Assembly: GCF_008710285.1 (NCBI RefSeq)
Contig: NZ_VYQF01000001.1
Location: 1,993,501-2,057,500, forward strand
From: Ginsengibacter hankyongi
GTDB taxonomy: Bacteria > Bacteroidota > Bacteroidia > Chitinophagales > Chitinophagaceae
Direction of reading: 5' to 3'
Length of the DNA stretch: 64,000 bases
Position 1 is the stretch's first letter. Every line of letters starts with the position of its first letter. A program made the position numbers and the translations under genes. The notes under the pieces are model-generated. The model did no database searches, was not told the origin of the DNA, and was given only the letters and a program-made list of their open reading frames with translations. Shown here one piece after another: positions 55,045 to 64,000 of the stretch.

Positions 55045-55136
55045 AAAGATTAATGTTGGAAGTTATACAGTAATTGACTGCACATAATTTAACTATTAAA
55101 AAGATCTTAATTATTAACTTTACAGTAAAGTAATAT

Positions 55137-55745
55137 ATGTTATTACACATCCACCCCCAAAACCCGCAACCTCGTCTGTTGACCCAGGTTGCTGAATGCC
55201 TTAAAAGTGGCGGCATCATCATTTATCCGACAGATACAATTTATGGACTTGGTTGCGATATCTATCAGCCGAAAGCAATTGAGCGTATTTGTAAAATAAA
55301 AAATATAGATCCTCAAAAAGCGCAACTTTCTTTTATTTGCCGGGACCTGAGCCATCTGAGTGATTATACCAAAAGTATTGATACGCCTTTATACCGCGTT
55401 CTTAAAAATTATTTGCCGGGACCTTACACTTTTATTTTGCCGGCGAGTAAGCTGGTACCTAAAATTTTAAAAAGCAAAAAAGATACCGTAGGAATTCGTG
55501 TACCCGATAACGTTATATGTCGTTCAATCCTGGAAACATTGGGTAATCCTATTTTAAGTGCATCACTGCCAGGAGAAATGGTAGAAGAATACACAGATCC
55601 GGACATCATTTATGAAAAATTCGGAAACCAGGTAGATTATGTTATTGACGGAGGTACAGGAGGTATCGTGCCGTCGACAGTTATAGACTGCACTACCGAT
55701 GAATGGATTGTAACGCGTCAGGGATTAGGCGAATGGCGGGCATAA
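55137..55745 (+). CDS. Sua5/YciO/YrdC-family L-threonylcarbamoyladenylate synthase
   Basis: 202 residues. SGGIIIYPTDTIYGLGCDIY and the basic KAIERICKIK are family signatures; LPGPYTFILPAS and VGIRVPDN follow. The single-domain YrdC/YciO form makes threonylcarbamoyl-AMP for t6A37 of tRNAs. It is of YciO size rather than Sua5 size, so the enzymatic role is probable but not certain. A GC-rich hairpin overlaps its stop codon. Confidence 0.9.
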   Translation: MLLHIHPQNPQPRLLTQVAECLKSGGIIIYPTDTIYGLGCDIYQPKAIERICKIKNIDPQKAQLSFICRDLSHLSDYTKSIDTPLYRVLKNYLPGPYTFILPASKLVPKILKSKKDTVGIRVPDNVICRSILETLGNPILSASLPGEMVEEYTDPDIIYEKFGNQVDYVIDGGTGGIVPSTVIDCTTDEWIVTRQGLGEWRA

Positions 55746-55756
55746 AAAAAGCCCGC
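55736..55756. terminator. Hairpin at the end of the Sua5-type gene
   Basis: GCGGGC (55736-55741) pairs with GCCCGC (55751-55756) across an A-rich loop. No T-run follows on the plus strand, so it is a weak terminator or an mRNA end-stabilising hairpin, lying between two convergent genes. Confidence 0.4.
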
Positions 55757-55775
55757 AGATTACGTGAAACGGTGA

Positions 55776-56411
55776 CTATGAAATATCTGAAGTATATATT
55801 TCACCATCAATTATAAGATCATGGGTTATTTCTGCAGCGTAAATATTAAAACTTTTGCGATGGTAGCGGCACAATCCATATTCCTTAATTGCATTGCGAT
55901 GCTCAACGGTTCCATATCCTTTGTTGTTGTGCCAGCTATATACTTGATATTTTTTGTGTAAGTTGATCATATACTCGTCCCGGTATGTTTTTGCAAGTAT
56001 GCTCGCCGCTGCAATAGACGCATAAATACCATCTCCTTTTATAATACAGTAATGTGGTACCTTTTTGTATCGTTTAAAACGGTTCCCATCAACTAATAAA
56101 ATATCAGGATTGCTTTTTAGTTTTTTTAATGCAAGATGCATAGCCTTGAAAGATGCCTGTAAAATATTGATGCGGTCAATTTCATCATTATCTACACTGG
56201 CAACTGAAAATGCAATGCTTTCTTTTTCTATTATTGGCCTTAGTTGTTCTCTTTCTTCCTTAGTTAATTGCTTTGAATCATTTAGCAAAGGATGATAAAA
56301 ATCTTTCGGCAATATAACAGCAGCGGCATATACAGGGCCCGCAAAACAACCTCGCCCGGCCTCATCGAGACCGGCCTCGCAAAACTTATTATGATAAAAA
56401 GGTAGCAGCAA
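55776..56411 (-). CDS. rnhB: Ribonuclease HII
   Basis: 211 residues. The catalytic acidic residues are seen in AGLDEAGRGCFAGP (Asp-Glu), LLVDGNRF (Asp) and AKTYRDEY (Asp), in the usual order. It cuts RNA in RNA:DNA hybrids and removes ribonucleotides from DNA. It is convergent with the Sua5-type gene. Confidence 0.97.
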   Translation of the reverse strand: MLLPFYHNKFCEAGLDEAGRGCFAGPVYAAAVILPKDFYHPLLNDSKQLTKEEREQLRPIIEKESIAFSVASVDNDEIDRINILQASFKAMHLALKKLKSNPDILLVDGNRFKRYKKVPHYCIIKGDGIYASIAAASILAKTYRDEYMINLHKKYQVYSWHNNKGYGTVEHRNAIKEYGLCRYHRKSFNIYAAEITHDLIIDGEIYTSDIS

Positions 56412-56515
56412 AATATTTTGTCAAAAGTAAAAGAGGTTTGTCAAAATACGTTATTTGATTTTTCAACATTCACGTTTCAATAATTATTGTTTTAATATCT
56501 ATCCCTTCACAGGGT

Positions 56516-56523
56516 TAACTTTG
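56516..56523 (+). promoter_or_regulatory. -7 promoter element TAACTTTG before ctaA
   Basis: A TAnnTTTG match 20 nt before the ctaA ATG. Confidence 0.5.
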
Positions 56524-56543
56524 CGACGAAATAATAAAAAAAT

Positions 56544-57605
56544 ATGCAGGCTGAATTAAAAAAGAATACTTCTAATAATGTGGCAAAATGGCTCTTCGCT
56601 GGAGTGATAATGTTGATAGTTCAAATTTTATTAGGAGGCATAACACGTTTAACCGAATCGGGATTGAGTATTACAGAATGGAAGCCAATTACGGGAGTAT
56701 TGCCGCCACTCAATACAGCACAATGGATGGATGAATTTAACAGGTATAAACATACCGATCAGTTTCGTTATATGAACAGTAATTTTTCTTTGCATGATTT
56801 TAAATTTATTTTTTTCTGGGAATGGTTTCATCGCACATGGGCAAGATTGATGGGCCTCGTGTTTTTATTTGGGTTTTTTTATTTTCTTATAAAAAAACAA
56901 TTCAGGCAAGAGATGATAGGCCCTTTTATTATTTTATTTCTTTTAGGAATTATGCAGGGAATCATCGGCTGGATAATGGTAAAAAGCGGGCTGGTGCCTG
57001 AAAGAATGTTTGTGGGCCATATGGAGCTGGCAACCCATTTTATGGCAGCGCTGCTATTGCTTTGTTACACTTTATGGTTTGCACTTAGCTTATCGGTTAA
57101 GCCCAATCAAATAACTATAAATAAAGGATTAAGAAAGACCACACTTATTATATTTTTTATTCTTTTTGTTCAGTTAATTTATGGAGCTTTTATGGCCGGC
57201 TTGCATGCGGCAACGGCTGCACCTACATGGCCACAGATAAATGGTCAGTGGATTCCCGATTCTATGAATAATTTATCGCCAGGGTGGAAAAATTTTATCG
57301 ATAACAAAATTACCATCCAGTTTATTCACAGGGGGATTGCGTATATTATTTTAATAAGTGTATTGATATGGTTTTTTAAAGCGATAAAAATTAAGGGAAC
57401 TTTATTATTTAGTAAAACAAGGCTTATTCCTTTAGTTTTTATTATTGTGCAGGTTTTGCTCGGTATAACTACCGTAGTAACATCGCCGTATGGCAATAAC
57501 CTGGTATGGTTTGGCGTTGCCCATCAGTTAGTAGCTATCTTATTTTTAATGTCTATGATTTTTATGTTATATATTATAAAATCGTTACCGGTTAATAATA
57601 GTTAA
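56544..57605 (+). CDS. ctaA: Haem A synthase (CtaA/COX15 family)
   Basis: 353 residues, eight helices. Haem-ligand histidines are seen in FHRTWARLMG, FVGHMELATHF, FIHRGIAYI and GVAHQLVAIL, in the paired arrangement of the two four-helix halves. ITRLTESGLSITEWKPI is the family signature. It oxidises haem O to haem A for the aa3 oxidase at 8-14 kb; CtaB for the preceding step is in that cluster. The gene has its own promoter element. Confidence 0.95.
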   Translation: MQAELKKNTSNNVAKWLFAGVIMLIVQILLGGITRLTESGLSITEWKPITGVLPPLNTAQWMDEFNRYKHTDQFRYMNSNFSLHDFKFIFFWEWFHRTWARLMGLVFLFGFFYFLIKKQFRQEMIGPFIILFLLGIMQGIIGWIMVKSGLVPERMFVGHMELATHFMAALLLLCYTLWFALSLSVKPNQITINKGLRKTTLIIFFILFVQLIYGAFMAGLHAATAAPTWPQINGQWIPDSMNNLSPGWKNFIDNKITIQFIHRGIAYIILISVLIWFFKAIKIKGTLLFSKTRLIPLVFIIVQVLLGITTVVTSPYGNNLVWFGVAHQLVAILFLMSMIFMLYIIKSLPVNNS

Positions 57606-57629
57606 ATTGAAAGGATTAATATAGTTTCT

Positions 57630-59849
57630 ATGAAGGGATTTATAAAAATTTTTTATTATTCATTTCCTATCCAGCTATTACTTCTTCATTTCAGGAAATC
57701 CCAGGTACTTCTTATTTTCTGGCTTATTCTCTTTTTAACTATCACAGGTAATTTTATGAAATTATTTGGAGCAAATGCCTTATTTCTTGCTCCGGAGTAT
57801 TTAGGTAATGTGAATGCCGCAGGGGCAGCTATTACAGGAATAGCGACGGGTATATTTATAATGAGCTGGAATATTACCACTTTCATTTTGCACAGCCAGC
57901 GCTTCCGATTTCTCGCTACAAATTCCAAACCCTTTTTAAAATATTGCGTCAATAATTCCATCATTCCAATCTGCTTCCTGGTACTTTATTTTTTTGAGGC
58001 AATTTCATTTGACCGTTACATGGAGTTAATTCCTCTTGTGGAATTTATTGCGATTGCGGCAGGGTTTACCGGTGGATTTTTGTTAGTGTTGATAGTCTCT
58101 TTCGCTTACTTCTTTACTGCGGACAGAAGAATTGTAAGAACCTTTAAGCCCGGGTTTATCGACTTTGATGAAAATAAAAAGTTTGAAAAACATGAAGACG
58201 CTATATTTGAAAACAATTTTGGTTTACCGGTAGGCCATTATTTAACTACGCGGTTCAGGTTTAGGAAAGCAAGGAAAGTAGGCCATTACAGCCAGGAGTT
58301 TTTGGATACTATATTTAAAAGACATCATTTTTCTGCGATAATAACTATAATGCTGGCTTTTATTTTTATGATGCTTATCGGTTTCTTTCTTGATCATAAA
58401 ATTTTCCAGGTACCGGCAGCGGCAAGTATTCTCATATTGTTTGCTTTGTTGATTGCAGTTATTGGCGCACTTTCATATTTCATGAGAAGTTGGAGTATTT
58501 TGTTTGTCATCTTTCTTTTTATAGTCCTTAATACACTTTATGAATATGATATAATTGATCCGCGCAATAAAGCTTTCGGTCTCGATTATACGCATACTGT
58601 GAGACCGGATTATTCACTGAAGTCGCTAGAAGCTTTAAATACTCCGGAAAAAATTGAGGCCGATAAAAATAATATGATTGGCATTCTTAACCGCTGGAAA
58701 GCGAAGCAGGAAGAAAAAAAGCCGTTAATGATTGTATTTAATTTCAGTGGCGGTGGCGTAAGAAGCGCCACTTTTGCTATGAATATTTTACAACAACTTG
58801 ATAGTATAAGCCAGGGAACTATTATGAAAAAAACAGTTCTCATTAGCGGTGCCTCAGGTGGCATGCTGGCTGCTGCTTACTTTAGGGAATTAGCAAGGCA
58901 AAAGGCTATTGGAAAAAATATTGATATACAAAATGGAAAGTATGTAAATAATATTTCGAAAGATTTATTGAACCCGGTTTTTTCCTCGATGATAGCAAGG
59001 GATCTTCTTTCACCTGCACAAAAATTTTCGGTTGGGCCTTACCGTTATGTTAAAGACAGGGGTTATGCGTTTGAACAAAAATTAAATTACAACACACATG
59101 GTGTTCTTGATAAAAATATTGGCTTTTACCAGGAAGATGAGAAGGACGCTAATATCCCGCTCATGATTTTAAATTCGGTTATAACAAGAGATCTTAAGAA
59201 GATGATGGTTTCAACACAGCCAATAAGTTTTATGATGCAGCCAACATTTGTTGACAGCTCAACAGCAATGAGTGGCCCGGATGCAGTGGACTTTTCAGCT
59301 ATGTTCAAAAATGAGAATCCGATGAATCTTCGTTTGCTAACGGCCCTTAGAATGAACGCAAGTTATCCCTATATTTTACCAAGCGTATGGCTCCCCTCAA
59401 GGCCCGTAATAGATGTGATGGATGCGGGACTTCGTGATAATTACGGCCAGGAAACGTCCTTACGTTTTTTGCATGTTTTTAAAGATTGGATAGCCGCTAA
59501 CACGCGTGGAGTATTAATTATCCAGGTTCGGGCTATGCAAAAAGGAAGTTGGGCAACACCTTATGAGAATGGAGGTATACTTAGTATTCTTACAAAACCT
59601 TTTTCCATGTTGCAGGTTAACTGGTTCAGGTTGCAGGACTACTTCCAGGATGATGAAATTACCTACACGGAAAGTCTCGATAGTAATCTTCACCGGGTTA
59701 CTTTTATGTATATTCCTGAAAAAGAAGAAAAGGGCGCAACGCTTAATTTTCATTTAACTGCAAGGGAAAAAAAAGAAGTAATTGCTTCATCAGGAAGAAA
59801 AAATAATGTAGAAGCTTTTGAAGAAGTAAAAAAATTCTTACAACATTAA
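57630..59849 (+). CDS. Membrane-anchored patatin-like phospholipase
   Basis: 739 residues. The first about 310 residues contain six to seven helices; a patatin domain follows: NFSGGGVRSATFAMNIL (oxyanion hole), SGASGGMLAAAY (GxSxG nucleophile Ser), and DAGLRDNYGQE (catalytic Asp). The enzyme should hydrolyse lipids at the inner membrane. Fusion of a membrane half with patatin is a known but uncommon layout. It begins 24 nt after ctaA. Its stop codon overlaps that of the convergent lipid kinase gene. Confidence 0.9.
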   Translation: MKGFIKIFYYSFPIQLLLLHFRKSQVLLIFWLILFLTITGNFMKLFGANALFLAPEYLGNVNAAGAAITGIATGIFIMSWNITTFILHSQRFRFLATNSKPFLKYCVNNSIIPICFLVLYFFEAISFDRYMELIPLVEFIAIAAGFTGGFLLVLIVSFAYFFTADRRIVRTFKPGFIDFDENKKFEKHEDAIFENNFGLPVGHYLTTRFRFRKARKVGHYSQEFLDTIFKRHHFSAIITIMLAFIFMMLIGFFLDHKIFQVPAAASILILFALLIAVIGALSYFMRSWSILFVIFLFIVLNTLYEYDIIDPRNKAFGLDYTHTVRPDYSLKSLEALNTPEKIEADKNNMIGILNRWKAKQEEKKPLMIVFNFSGGGVRSATFAMNILQQLDSISQGTIMKKTVLISGASGGMLAAAYFRELARQKAIGKNIDIQNGKYVNNISKDLLNPVFSSMIARDLLSPAQKFSVGPYRYVKDRGYAFEQKLNYNTHGVLDKNIGFYQEDEKDANIPLMILNSVITRDLKKMMVSTQPISFMMQPTFVDSSTAMSGPDAVDFSAMFKNENPMNLRLLTALRMNASYPYILPSVWLPSRPVIDVMDAGLRDNYGQETSLRFLHVFKDWIAANTRGVLIIQVRAMQKGSWATPYENGGILSILTKPFSMLQVNWFRLQDYFQDDEITYTESLDSNLHRVTFMYIPEKEEKGATLNFHLTAREKKEVIASSGRKNNVEAFEEVKKFLQH

Positions 59850-60742
59850 GGCCTTATTAGAGTAAAAGCTGAGGGCAAAATTTCGATATCAAATTTTTTA
59901 GCGGTAGGTGCATGGTCGCCATCAATATGCAAAGGAGCCATTTCGGGATTTATGATTTGAAGTGATCCGGTTTGAAAATAAAGTATGTTTTTCTTATGAA
60001 AATTTTTTTCTTCAAAAGTGATTATTTTTCCTGTTTTCATTTGTTTGAAAACCGACCATATAATTCGAAGTTTACTCATTTTTTTAACCACAATTATATC
60101 AAGCAAACCATCATTTAAACTTGCCTCGGGTGCGATAGTAAAATTATTGCCAAACTGGTTGCTGTTTGCAATGCAAATGAAAAAAGCATCTACTTTAAAC
60201 GTCGTGTCGCGAACCTTCAATTCAAAATGATATGGGGTAGCAGCTAAGAAATTTTTAAAAGTTTGTTTTATATAAGTTGACAAACCCCTTTTTTTTTGTA
60301 ACGAAAAATCATAGGCAACTTGTGCATCAAGGCCAATGCCACACAGCATACAACTTAATTTTCCATTAATTAAAAAAGAATCAACACAACTGGTTTTGCC
60401 CTTGAATATTATTTCAAGTGCTTTATCAACTGAGCGTGGAATTTTAGCAGTAAAAGCAAGCCCGTTGCCGGAACCTGTTGGGATAATACCAATATTAACT
60501 TTGACGTTTAACAAGGAAGATATAACAGGGCTAAGTGTTCCATCGCCACCGCAAATAACAACATCAGTAACTTTATCCTGCTTTATTTGTTCCCTCAAGA
60601 ACGAATAATTCCCATCTGCTGCGGTAAATAATATTTTAAAGCCAATATTATGCTCCTCGCATTTTTGCACAATTTTCTTTTCTAACTGCAACTTGTTGCG
60701 TGTACCCGAAATTGGATTTATGAAAAATAAAATGTTACGCAT
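59846..60742 (-). CDS. Diacylglycerol/lipid kinase family protein (YegS/LCB5)
   Basis: 298 residues. The start FFINPISGTRNKL, the nucleotide loop CGGDGTLSPVISSL and IPTGSGNGLAFTAKIP are signatures of the DAGK catalytic family. It phosphorylates a lipid such as diacylglycerol or a sphingoid base; Bacteroidota make sphingolipids, so either is possible. It shares four bases with the end of the patatin gene. Confidence 0.92.
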   Translation of the reverse strand: MRNILFFINPISGTRNKLQLEKKIVQKCEEHNIGFKILFTAADGNYSFLREQIKQDKVTDVVICGGDGTLSPVISSLLNVKVNIGIIPTGSGNGLAFTAKIPRSVDKALEIIFKGKTSCVDSFLINGKLSCMLCGIGLDAQVAYDFSLQKKRGLSTYIKQTFKNFLAATPYHFELKVRDTTFKVDAFFICIANSNQFGNNFTIAPEASLNDGLLDIIVVKKMSKLRIIWSVFKQMKTGKIITFEEKNFHKKNILYFQTGSLQIINPEMAPLHIDGDHAPTAKKFDIEILPSAFTLIRP

Positions 60743-60776
60743 ATTGTTTTAAGGAGAAATTCGGAAGAAACACATC

Positions 60777-61787
60777 TTATTCATGAATAATTTCATTTTC
60801 ATTTAAGGCAGCCCATAACAGATCCTTAAGTTTTACAAGCCCCTGGTTAGCTAATGATGAAATGAAAATATGGGGAACATCTTCTGGTAATTCCTTTGCA
60901 ATAGCCTCTTTTAATTCATCATCGAGCATATCACTTTTGCTTATGGCGATTATAAATTTTTTATCAAGCAATTCAGGATTGTATTCCCTGAGTTCGTTTT
61001 TTAATATTTCAAATTCTTCACGATGACCGTTACTATCTGCAGGGATTACAAAAAGTAAAACGGGATTACGTTCTATGTGTCGTAAGAATCTAAAGCCGAG
61101 GCCTTTGCCTTCTGCAGCGCCTTCAATAATTCCCGGCAGATCGGCAACGCAAAAGCTTTTACCATCGCGGTAATCAACCATTCCAAGTTGTGGAGTTAAA
61201 GTGGTAAATGCATAGTTTGCAATCTTTGGTTTTGCTGCCGTTATAACCGATAATAAAGTTGATTTTCCTGCGTTAGGAAAACCTACTAATCCTACATCAG
61301 CCAATACTTTTAATTCTAAAATTTTCCATCCTTCCTCGCCTTCTTCTCCGGGTTGCGAATGTTGCGGTGCCTGGTTGGTTGGCGTTGCAAAATGAGAATT
61401 ACCCTGGCCTCCCCGACCGCCTTTCATTAAAATTATTTCTTGTCCGTCTTCTAAAATTTCCGCTTCGACTTTACCGGTTTCCTCATCTTTTGCAATAGTT
61501 CCTAACGGAACCTCAATAATAACATCTTTACCATCACGCCCGGTGCAATTATTTTTACTTCCGTTTTCCCCATTGTCAGCTAATACATTTTTAAAATAAC
61601 GAAGATGTAACAGCGTCCATAAATCTTTGCTTCCACGAAGTATAATATGCGCACCTCTTCCACCATCCCCTCCATCAGGGCCTCCAAAAGCGGTGAGTTT
61701 ATTGCGCATGAAATGTGTGCTCCCGGCACCTCCATGACCGCTTTTGCAAAATATTCTTATATAATCAATAAAATTTGTCTTTTCCAT
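60777..61787 (-). CDS. obgE: GTPase Obg/CgtA
   Basis: 336 residues. The glycine-rich Obg domain ([30 protein letters not shown]) is followed by a GTPase: [12 protein letters not shown] (P-loop), [16 protein letters not shown] (switch II), and ISKSD in place of NKxD. It lacks the variable OCT extension. It acts in large ribosomal subunit maturation and stress control. Confidence 0.97.
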   Translation of the reverse strand: MEKTNFIDYIRIFCKSGHGGAGSTHFMRNKLTAFGGPDGGDGGRGAHIILRGSKDLWTLLHLRYFKNVLADNGENGSKNNCTGRDGKDVIIEVPLGTIAKDEETGKVEAEILEDGQEIILMKGGRGGQGNSHFATPTNQAPQHSQPGEEGEEGWKILELKVLADVGLVGFPNAGKSTLLSVITAAKPKIANYAFTTLTPQLGMVDYRDGKSFCVADLPGIIEGAAEGKGLGFRFLRHIERNPVLLFVIPADSNGHREEFEILKNELREYNPELLDKKFIIAISKSDMLDDELKEAIAKELPEDVPHIFISSLANQGLVKLKDLLWAALNENEIIHE

Positions 61788-61928
61788 TCCGGTAAAGGTC
61801 GCAAAGTTTTTTTAGTAATAATTTTTAAGAAGTGCATTCAAATAGTTAACCAAATTTTTCATTTTTAAATGCAACGTAGCTTATTCTTTCATTGTCAGTA
61901 ATAAAAGTATTAATAAATTAATTTTTGA

Positions 61929-62267
61929 ATGATGAGATATAGCTTATTGATTTTATGTGTGTGTATGTTTTCATGCACAAAAAATATTTTACAAACGTCG
62001 CCTTCATGCATACAGCAAAAGGTGAACACATTTAAAAGCGAACCAAAGGGAAACCCGCCCCAATCTATAATACAATATACTTATCACAAGAAAAAAGTAT
62101 TTTATATTCCACCACAGTGTTGCGATCAATATAGTGACGTTTACGATGATAATTGTAATTTAATAGGACACCCCGATGGAGGTTTTACTGGAAAGGGTGA
62201 TGGAACGCCGGTAAATTTTTTTGAAGATGCAAAATATGCAAAAGTTATTTGGAAAGACGACCCGTAA
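61929..62267 (+). CDS. Small lipoprotein, DUF6970-like
   Basis: 112 residues. A lipoprotein signal peptide ends at the Cys of MFSCTK. The mature part has CCDQYSDVYDDNCN and the Gly-rich HPDGGFTGKGDGTP, with KVFYIPPQ before it. This set resembles the DUF6970 family, but I hold that loosely. The four or five cysteines could form disulfides. No partner gene is evident. Confidence 0.65.
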   Translation: MMRYSLLILCVCMFSCTKNILQTSPSCIQQKVNTFKSEPKGNPPQSIIQYTYHKKKVFYIPPQCCDQYSDVYDDNCNLIGHPDGGFTGKGDGTPVNFFEDAKYAKVIWKDDP

Positions 62268-62325
62268 TAATTGCAGAATTTATTGCTAAAATCATTTAGA
62301 AGATCTTTAATGATAATTCTAATCG

Positions 62326-62748
62326 TCAAACAAGATTTTTATTAGTTCTAGAACATGTTCCCTTAAATAAGGCAACGATATGGTTGCGCTGATTGGTAAT
62401 TGTAACCTGGTAAAGCCCGGTTGACTTTCCATTATGTATTTCCTTTGTTTCTGCAATAAGCTTATCACCCACATGCACGGGTTTTAAAAAATTGATTGAT
62501 GTGTCTAAAGCAACCGATAAATTATTCCGGTTATTGCAAGCAAAAGCGAACGAACTATCCGCCAGTGAAAATGTAATTCCGCCATGCACAATTCCAAGAC
62601 CATTTATCATTTCGCTTCGTACTGTCATTTTTATTTTACTATATCCTTCTTTAATTTCTATTATGCTAATACCAAGCCACTGGCTGAAAAGATCATCTTT
62701 CATCATTTGATTTACGACTTCGTTGGCTAATTCATCCTTTGGTATCAT
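62326..62748 (-). CDS. paaI: PaaI-type hydroxyphenylacetyl-CoA thioesterase
   Basis: 140 residues, hotdog fold. GLGIVHGGITFSLADSSFAFA holds the HGG and Asp of the PaaI catalytic region. In the phenylacetate pathway it relieves dead-end CoA thioesters. It follows paaG by 48 nt in the same direction. Confidence 0.93.
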   Translation of the reverse strand: MIPKDELANEVVNQMMKDDLFSQWLGISIIEIKEGYSKIKMTVRSEMINGLGIVHGGITFSLADSSFAFACNNRNNLSVALDTSINFLKPVHVGDKLIAETKEIHNGKSTGLYQVTITNQRNHIVALFKGTCSRTNKNLV

Positions 62749-62796
62749 TTGAATTCTTTTATTCCCATTAATCTGGCAGTCCCTTAAATTTTCCTG

Positions 62797-63573
62797 CTAC
62801 TCCCCTGTAAAATTAGCTTTTCGCTTTTCAAAAAAAGCGGCAACACCTTCTTTGAAATCTTTTGTAAGCGCAGCCATTTGCTGCAGTTCATCTTCCACAC
62901 TTAACTGTTGCATTAAGTTATTTTCCATTGATTTATTAAGTGCTCGTTTCGTGTAGGCGAGACCTTTAGTAGGGAGGTCAGCAAGCGTAAAAGCAATTTT
63001 TTCAGCTTCTTTGGTAAATACTTTATCTGCAAAAAATTTATAGATCATACCAGTTCTTTCAGCTTCCTGTGCCGAAATTTTATCTCCAAGCATCATGAAG
63101 GCGCTTGCTCTTTGCACACCTATCAACCTGGGTAAAAAAAAAGTTCCGGCGTTATCTGGTATCAATCCAATTTTACTAAAAGCCTGTATGAAGAAAGCCG
63201 ATTGAGTGGCTACTACTACATCACAACATAAAGCAATATTGGCGCCTGCACCAGCGGCTACACCATTTACAGCCGCTAGTATGGGCTTATTTAAATTTCT
63301 TATTTTAGTAACGATGGGGTTATAATGTTCCTTTAAAATTCTTTCCATTCCCGGCCCATCCGGATCCGTTATTTCTGCAAGATCCTGACCGGCACAAAAG
63401 GCCTTACCAGAACCAGTGAGATAAACACATCTTACATTGTTGTTGCATTCACATTCATCTAAAGTCTTTTGAAAAGACAGAGCCATTTCCCTGTTGAATG
63501 CATTATATTTTTCGGGACGGTTAAGGGTGATAACTGCAATGTTGCTTTTTATTTCTGAAATAATTAAAGACAT
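62797..63573 (-). CDS. paaG: Enoyl-CoA hydratase/isomerase, probably PaaG
   Basis: 258 residues, crotonase fold. The oxyanion-hole residues are in GSGKAFCAGQDLAEI and VNGVAAGAGANIALCC, and DNAGTFFLPRLIG is typical of PaaG-like isomerases. Between paaD and paaI it is best called the 1,2-epoxyphenylacetyl-CoA isomerase of phenylacetate breakdown. The paralogue PaaF is the alternative. Confidence 0.85.
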   Translation of the reverse strand: MSLIISEIKSNIAVITLNRPEKYNAFNREMALSFQKTLDECECNNNVRCVYLTGSGKAFCAGQDLAEITDPDGPGMERILKEHYNPIVTKIRNLNKPILAAVNGVAAGAGANIALCCDVVVATQSAFFIQAFSKIGLIPDNAGTFFLPRLIGVQRASAFMMLGDKISAQEAERTGMIYKFFADKVFTKEAEKIAFTLADLPTKGLAYTKRALNKSMENNLMQQLSVEDELQQMAALTKDFKEGVAAFFEKRKANFTGE

Positions 63574-63621
63574 AATAGAGTAAAGTAAACTAAATTTTAT
63601 CTCTTTAAAGATACATTGGAT

Positions 63622-64000
63622 TTAATGACATTTAAAATAATCAAAAGGCTCTAAACAATCATTGCATTGGTACAAAGCTTTGCATGCAGTAGAACCAAAC
63701 TGGCTTATCAATTTTGTATTTAAAGAATGGCAATGCGGGCACTCTACTTTTAATTCTTCTAAATATTTTTTATCAAAACTTTTACCGATAGGTGGTGTAA
63801 TTCCATAAGCCTTTAATTTTTCTTTTCCATTTTCGATCATCCAATCTGTTGTCCAGGCAGGAGAAAGTTGCTGGGTAATTTTTATTTTTTTGAATCCATT
63901 TTCTGTAAGAGCTATTCTTATATTCATTGAAATTACATCCATTACAGGGCAGCCGCTGTATGTTGGAGTAATGAAAATTTCAATTGCATCATTGCTCAAT
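63622..64000 (-). CDS. paaD: Phenylacetyl-CoA epoxidase subunit PaaD, 5' end missing
   Basis: The frame runs off the right edge, so the N-terminus (perhaps 40 residues) is missing. The visible 126 residues hold VTPTYSGCPVMD-like sequence (ITPTYSGCPVMDVISMNI) of the MIP18/PaaD domain and a C-terminal cysteine set (CPHCHS, TACKALYQCNDC, YFKCH) as in PaaD. PaaD helps insert the metal or Fe-S cofactor of the PaaABC epoxidase, which should lie beyond the edge. Confidence 0.92.
   Translation of the reverse strand, partial: LSNDAIEIFITPTYSGCPVMDVISMNIRIALTENGFKKIKITQQLSPAWTTDWMIENGKEKLKAYGITPPIGKSFDKKYLEELKVECPHCHSLNTKLISQFGSTACKALYQCNDCLEPFDYFKCH

Noticed and set aside
55003-55222. Longer N-terminus for the PfkB kinase
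   Set aside because: The extra 73 residues overlap the divergent Sua5-type gene, span the promoter element and do not resemble a kinase.
1-64000. CRISPR array or prophage
   Set aside because: No regularly spaced repeat-spacer pattern and no phage structural genes were seen anywhere in the window.

Overview
The window looks like the chromosome of a Bacteroidota bacterium, probably family Chitinophagaceae. The evidence is low GC, alternative complex III followed by an aa3 oxidase, promoters of the TAnnTTTG type, few Shine-Dalgarno sites, YD/RHS proteins with a DUF6443-type start, lamin-tail secreted proteins and a phenylacetate (paa) cluster. No species is assigned.

Layout. 1-15.3 kb is a respiratory block: the end of actA, actBCDEF (quinol:cytochrome c oxidoreductase), coxB and coxA, ctaB (haem O synthase), two subunit III genes in tandem, a subunit IV-like gene, a Sco copper chaperone and a DUF420 membrane protein. 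ctaA (haem A synthase), which completes the oxidase cofactor, lies apart at 56.5 kb. 15.4-20.7 kb holds trmB, a DUF5522 gene and an alkyltransferase-like gene on the minus strand, then a LiaF-like membrane protein, a DUF4288 protein, a LytS/LytTR two-component pair and a lone receiver-domain protein.

20772-41962 is a 21.2-kb integrated mobilizable element bounded by a 14-bp direct repeat. It carries a tyrosine recombinase, excisionase-like HTH, primase-like protein, MobC-like protein, MOBP relaxase and a small membrane protein, but no type IV secretion genes. Cargo is a five-gene plus-strand operon (outer-membrane barrel protein, YD-repeat protein, glutathione-peroxidase-like protein without its catalytic residues, RHS protein with a 15-Gly hinge, LemA-like protein), a DUF3644 protein with a HEPN-type motif, and an IS1182-family insertion sequence. 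Paired 12-bp repeats near both ends look like integrase arm sites. The element sits in the 3' end of an unusual RNA gene at 41951-42124 (minus strand). That RNA folds as a class II tRNA (acceptor, D, anticodon and T arms) but carries a structured variable arm of about 100 nt. The element brings a new terminator for this gene; the gene's original terminator was left on the far side at 20734-20771.

42.2-64 kb is chromosomal housekeeping: Lrp regulator, DppC/OppC permease, GT2 glycosyltransferase, MarR regulator with acyl-CoA dehydrogenase, cell-wall amidase, aminotransferase, asd, a secreted lamin-tail protein, PfkB kinase, Sua5-type protein, rnhB, ctaA, patatin, lipid kinase, obgE, and the paaI-paaG-paaD end of a phenylacetate operon that runs off the right edge.

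The strongest candidates for something undescribed are the tRNA-like RNA with its giant variable arm and the barrel/YD/GPx-like/RHS/LemA operon. Family names are from recognition of motifs and gene order; no database search was run.
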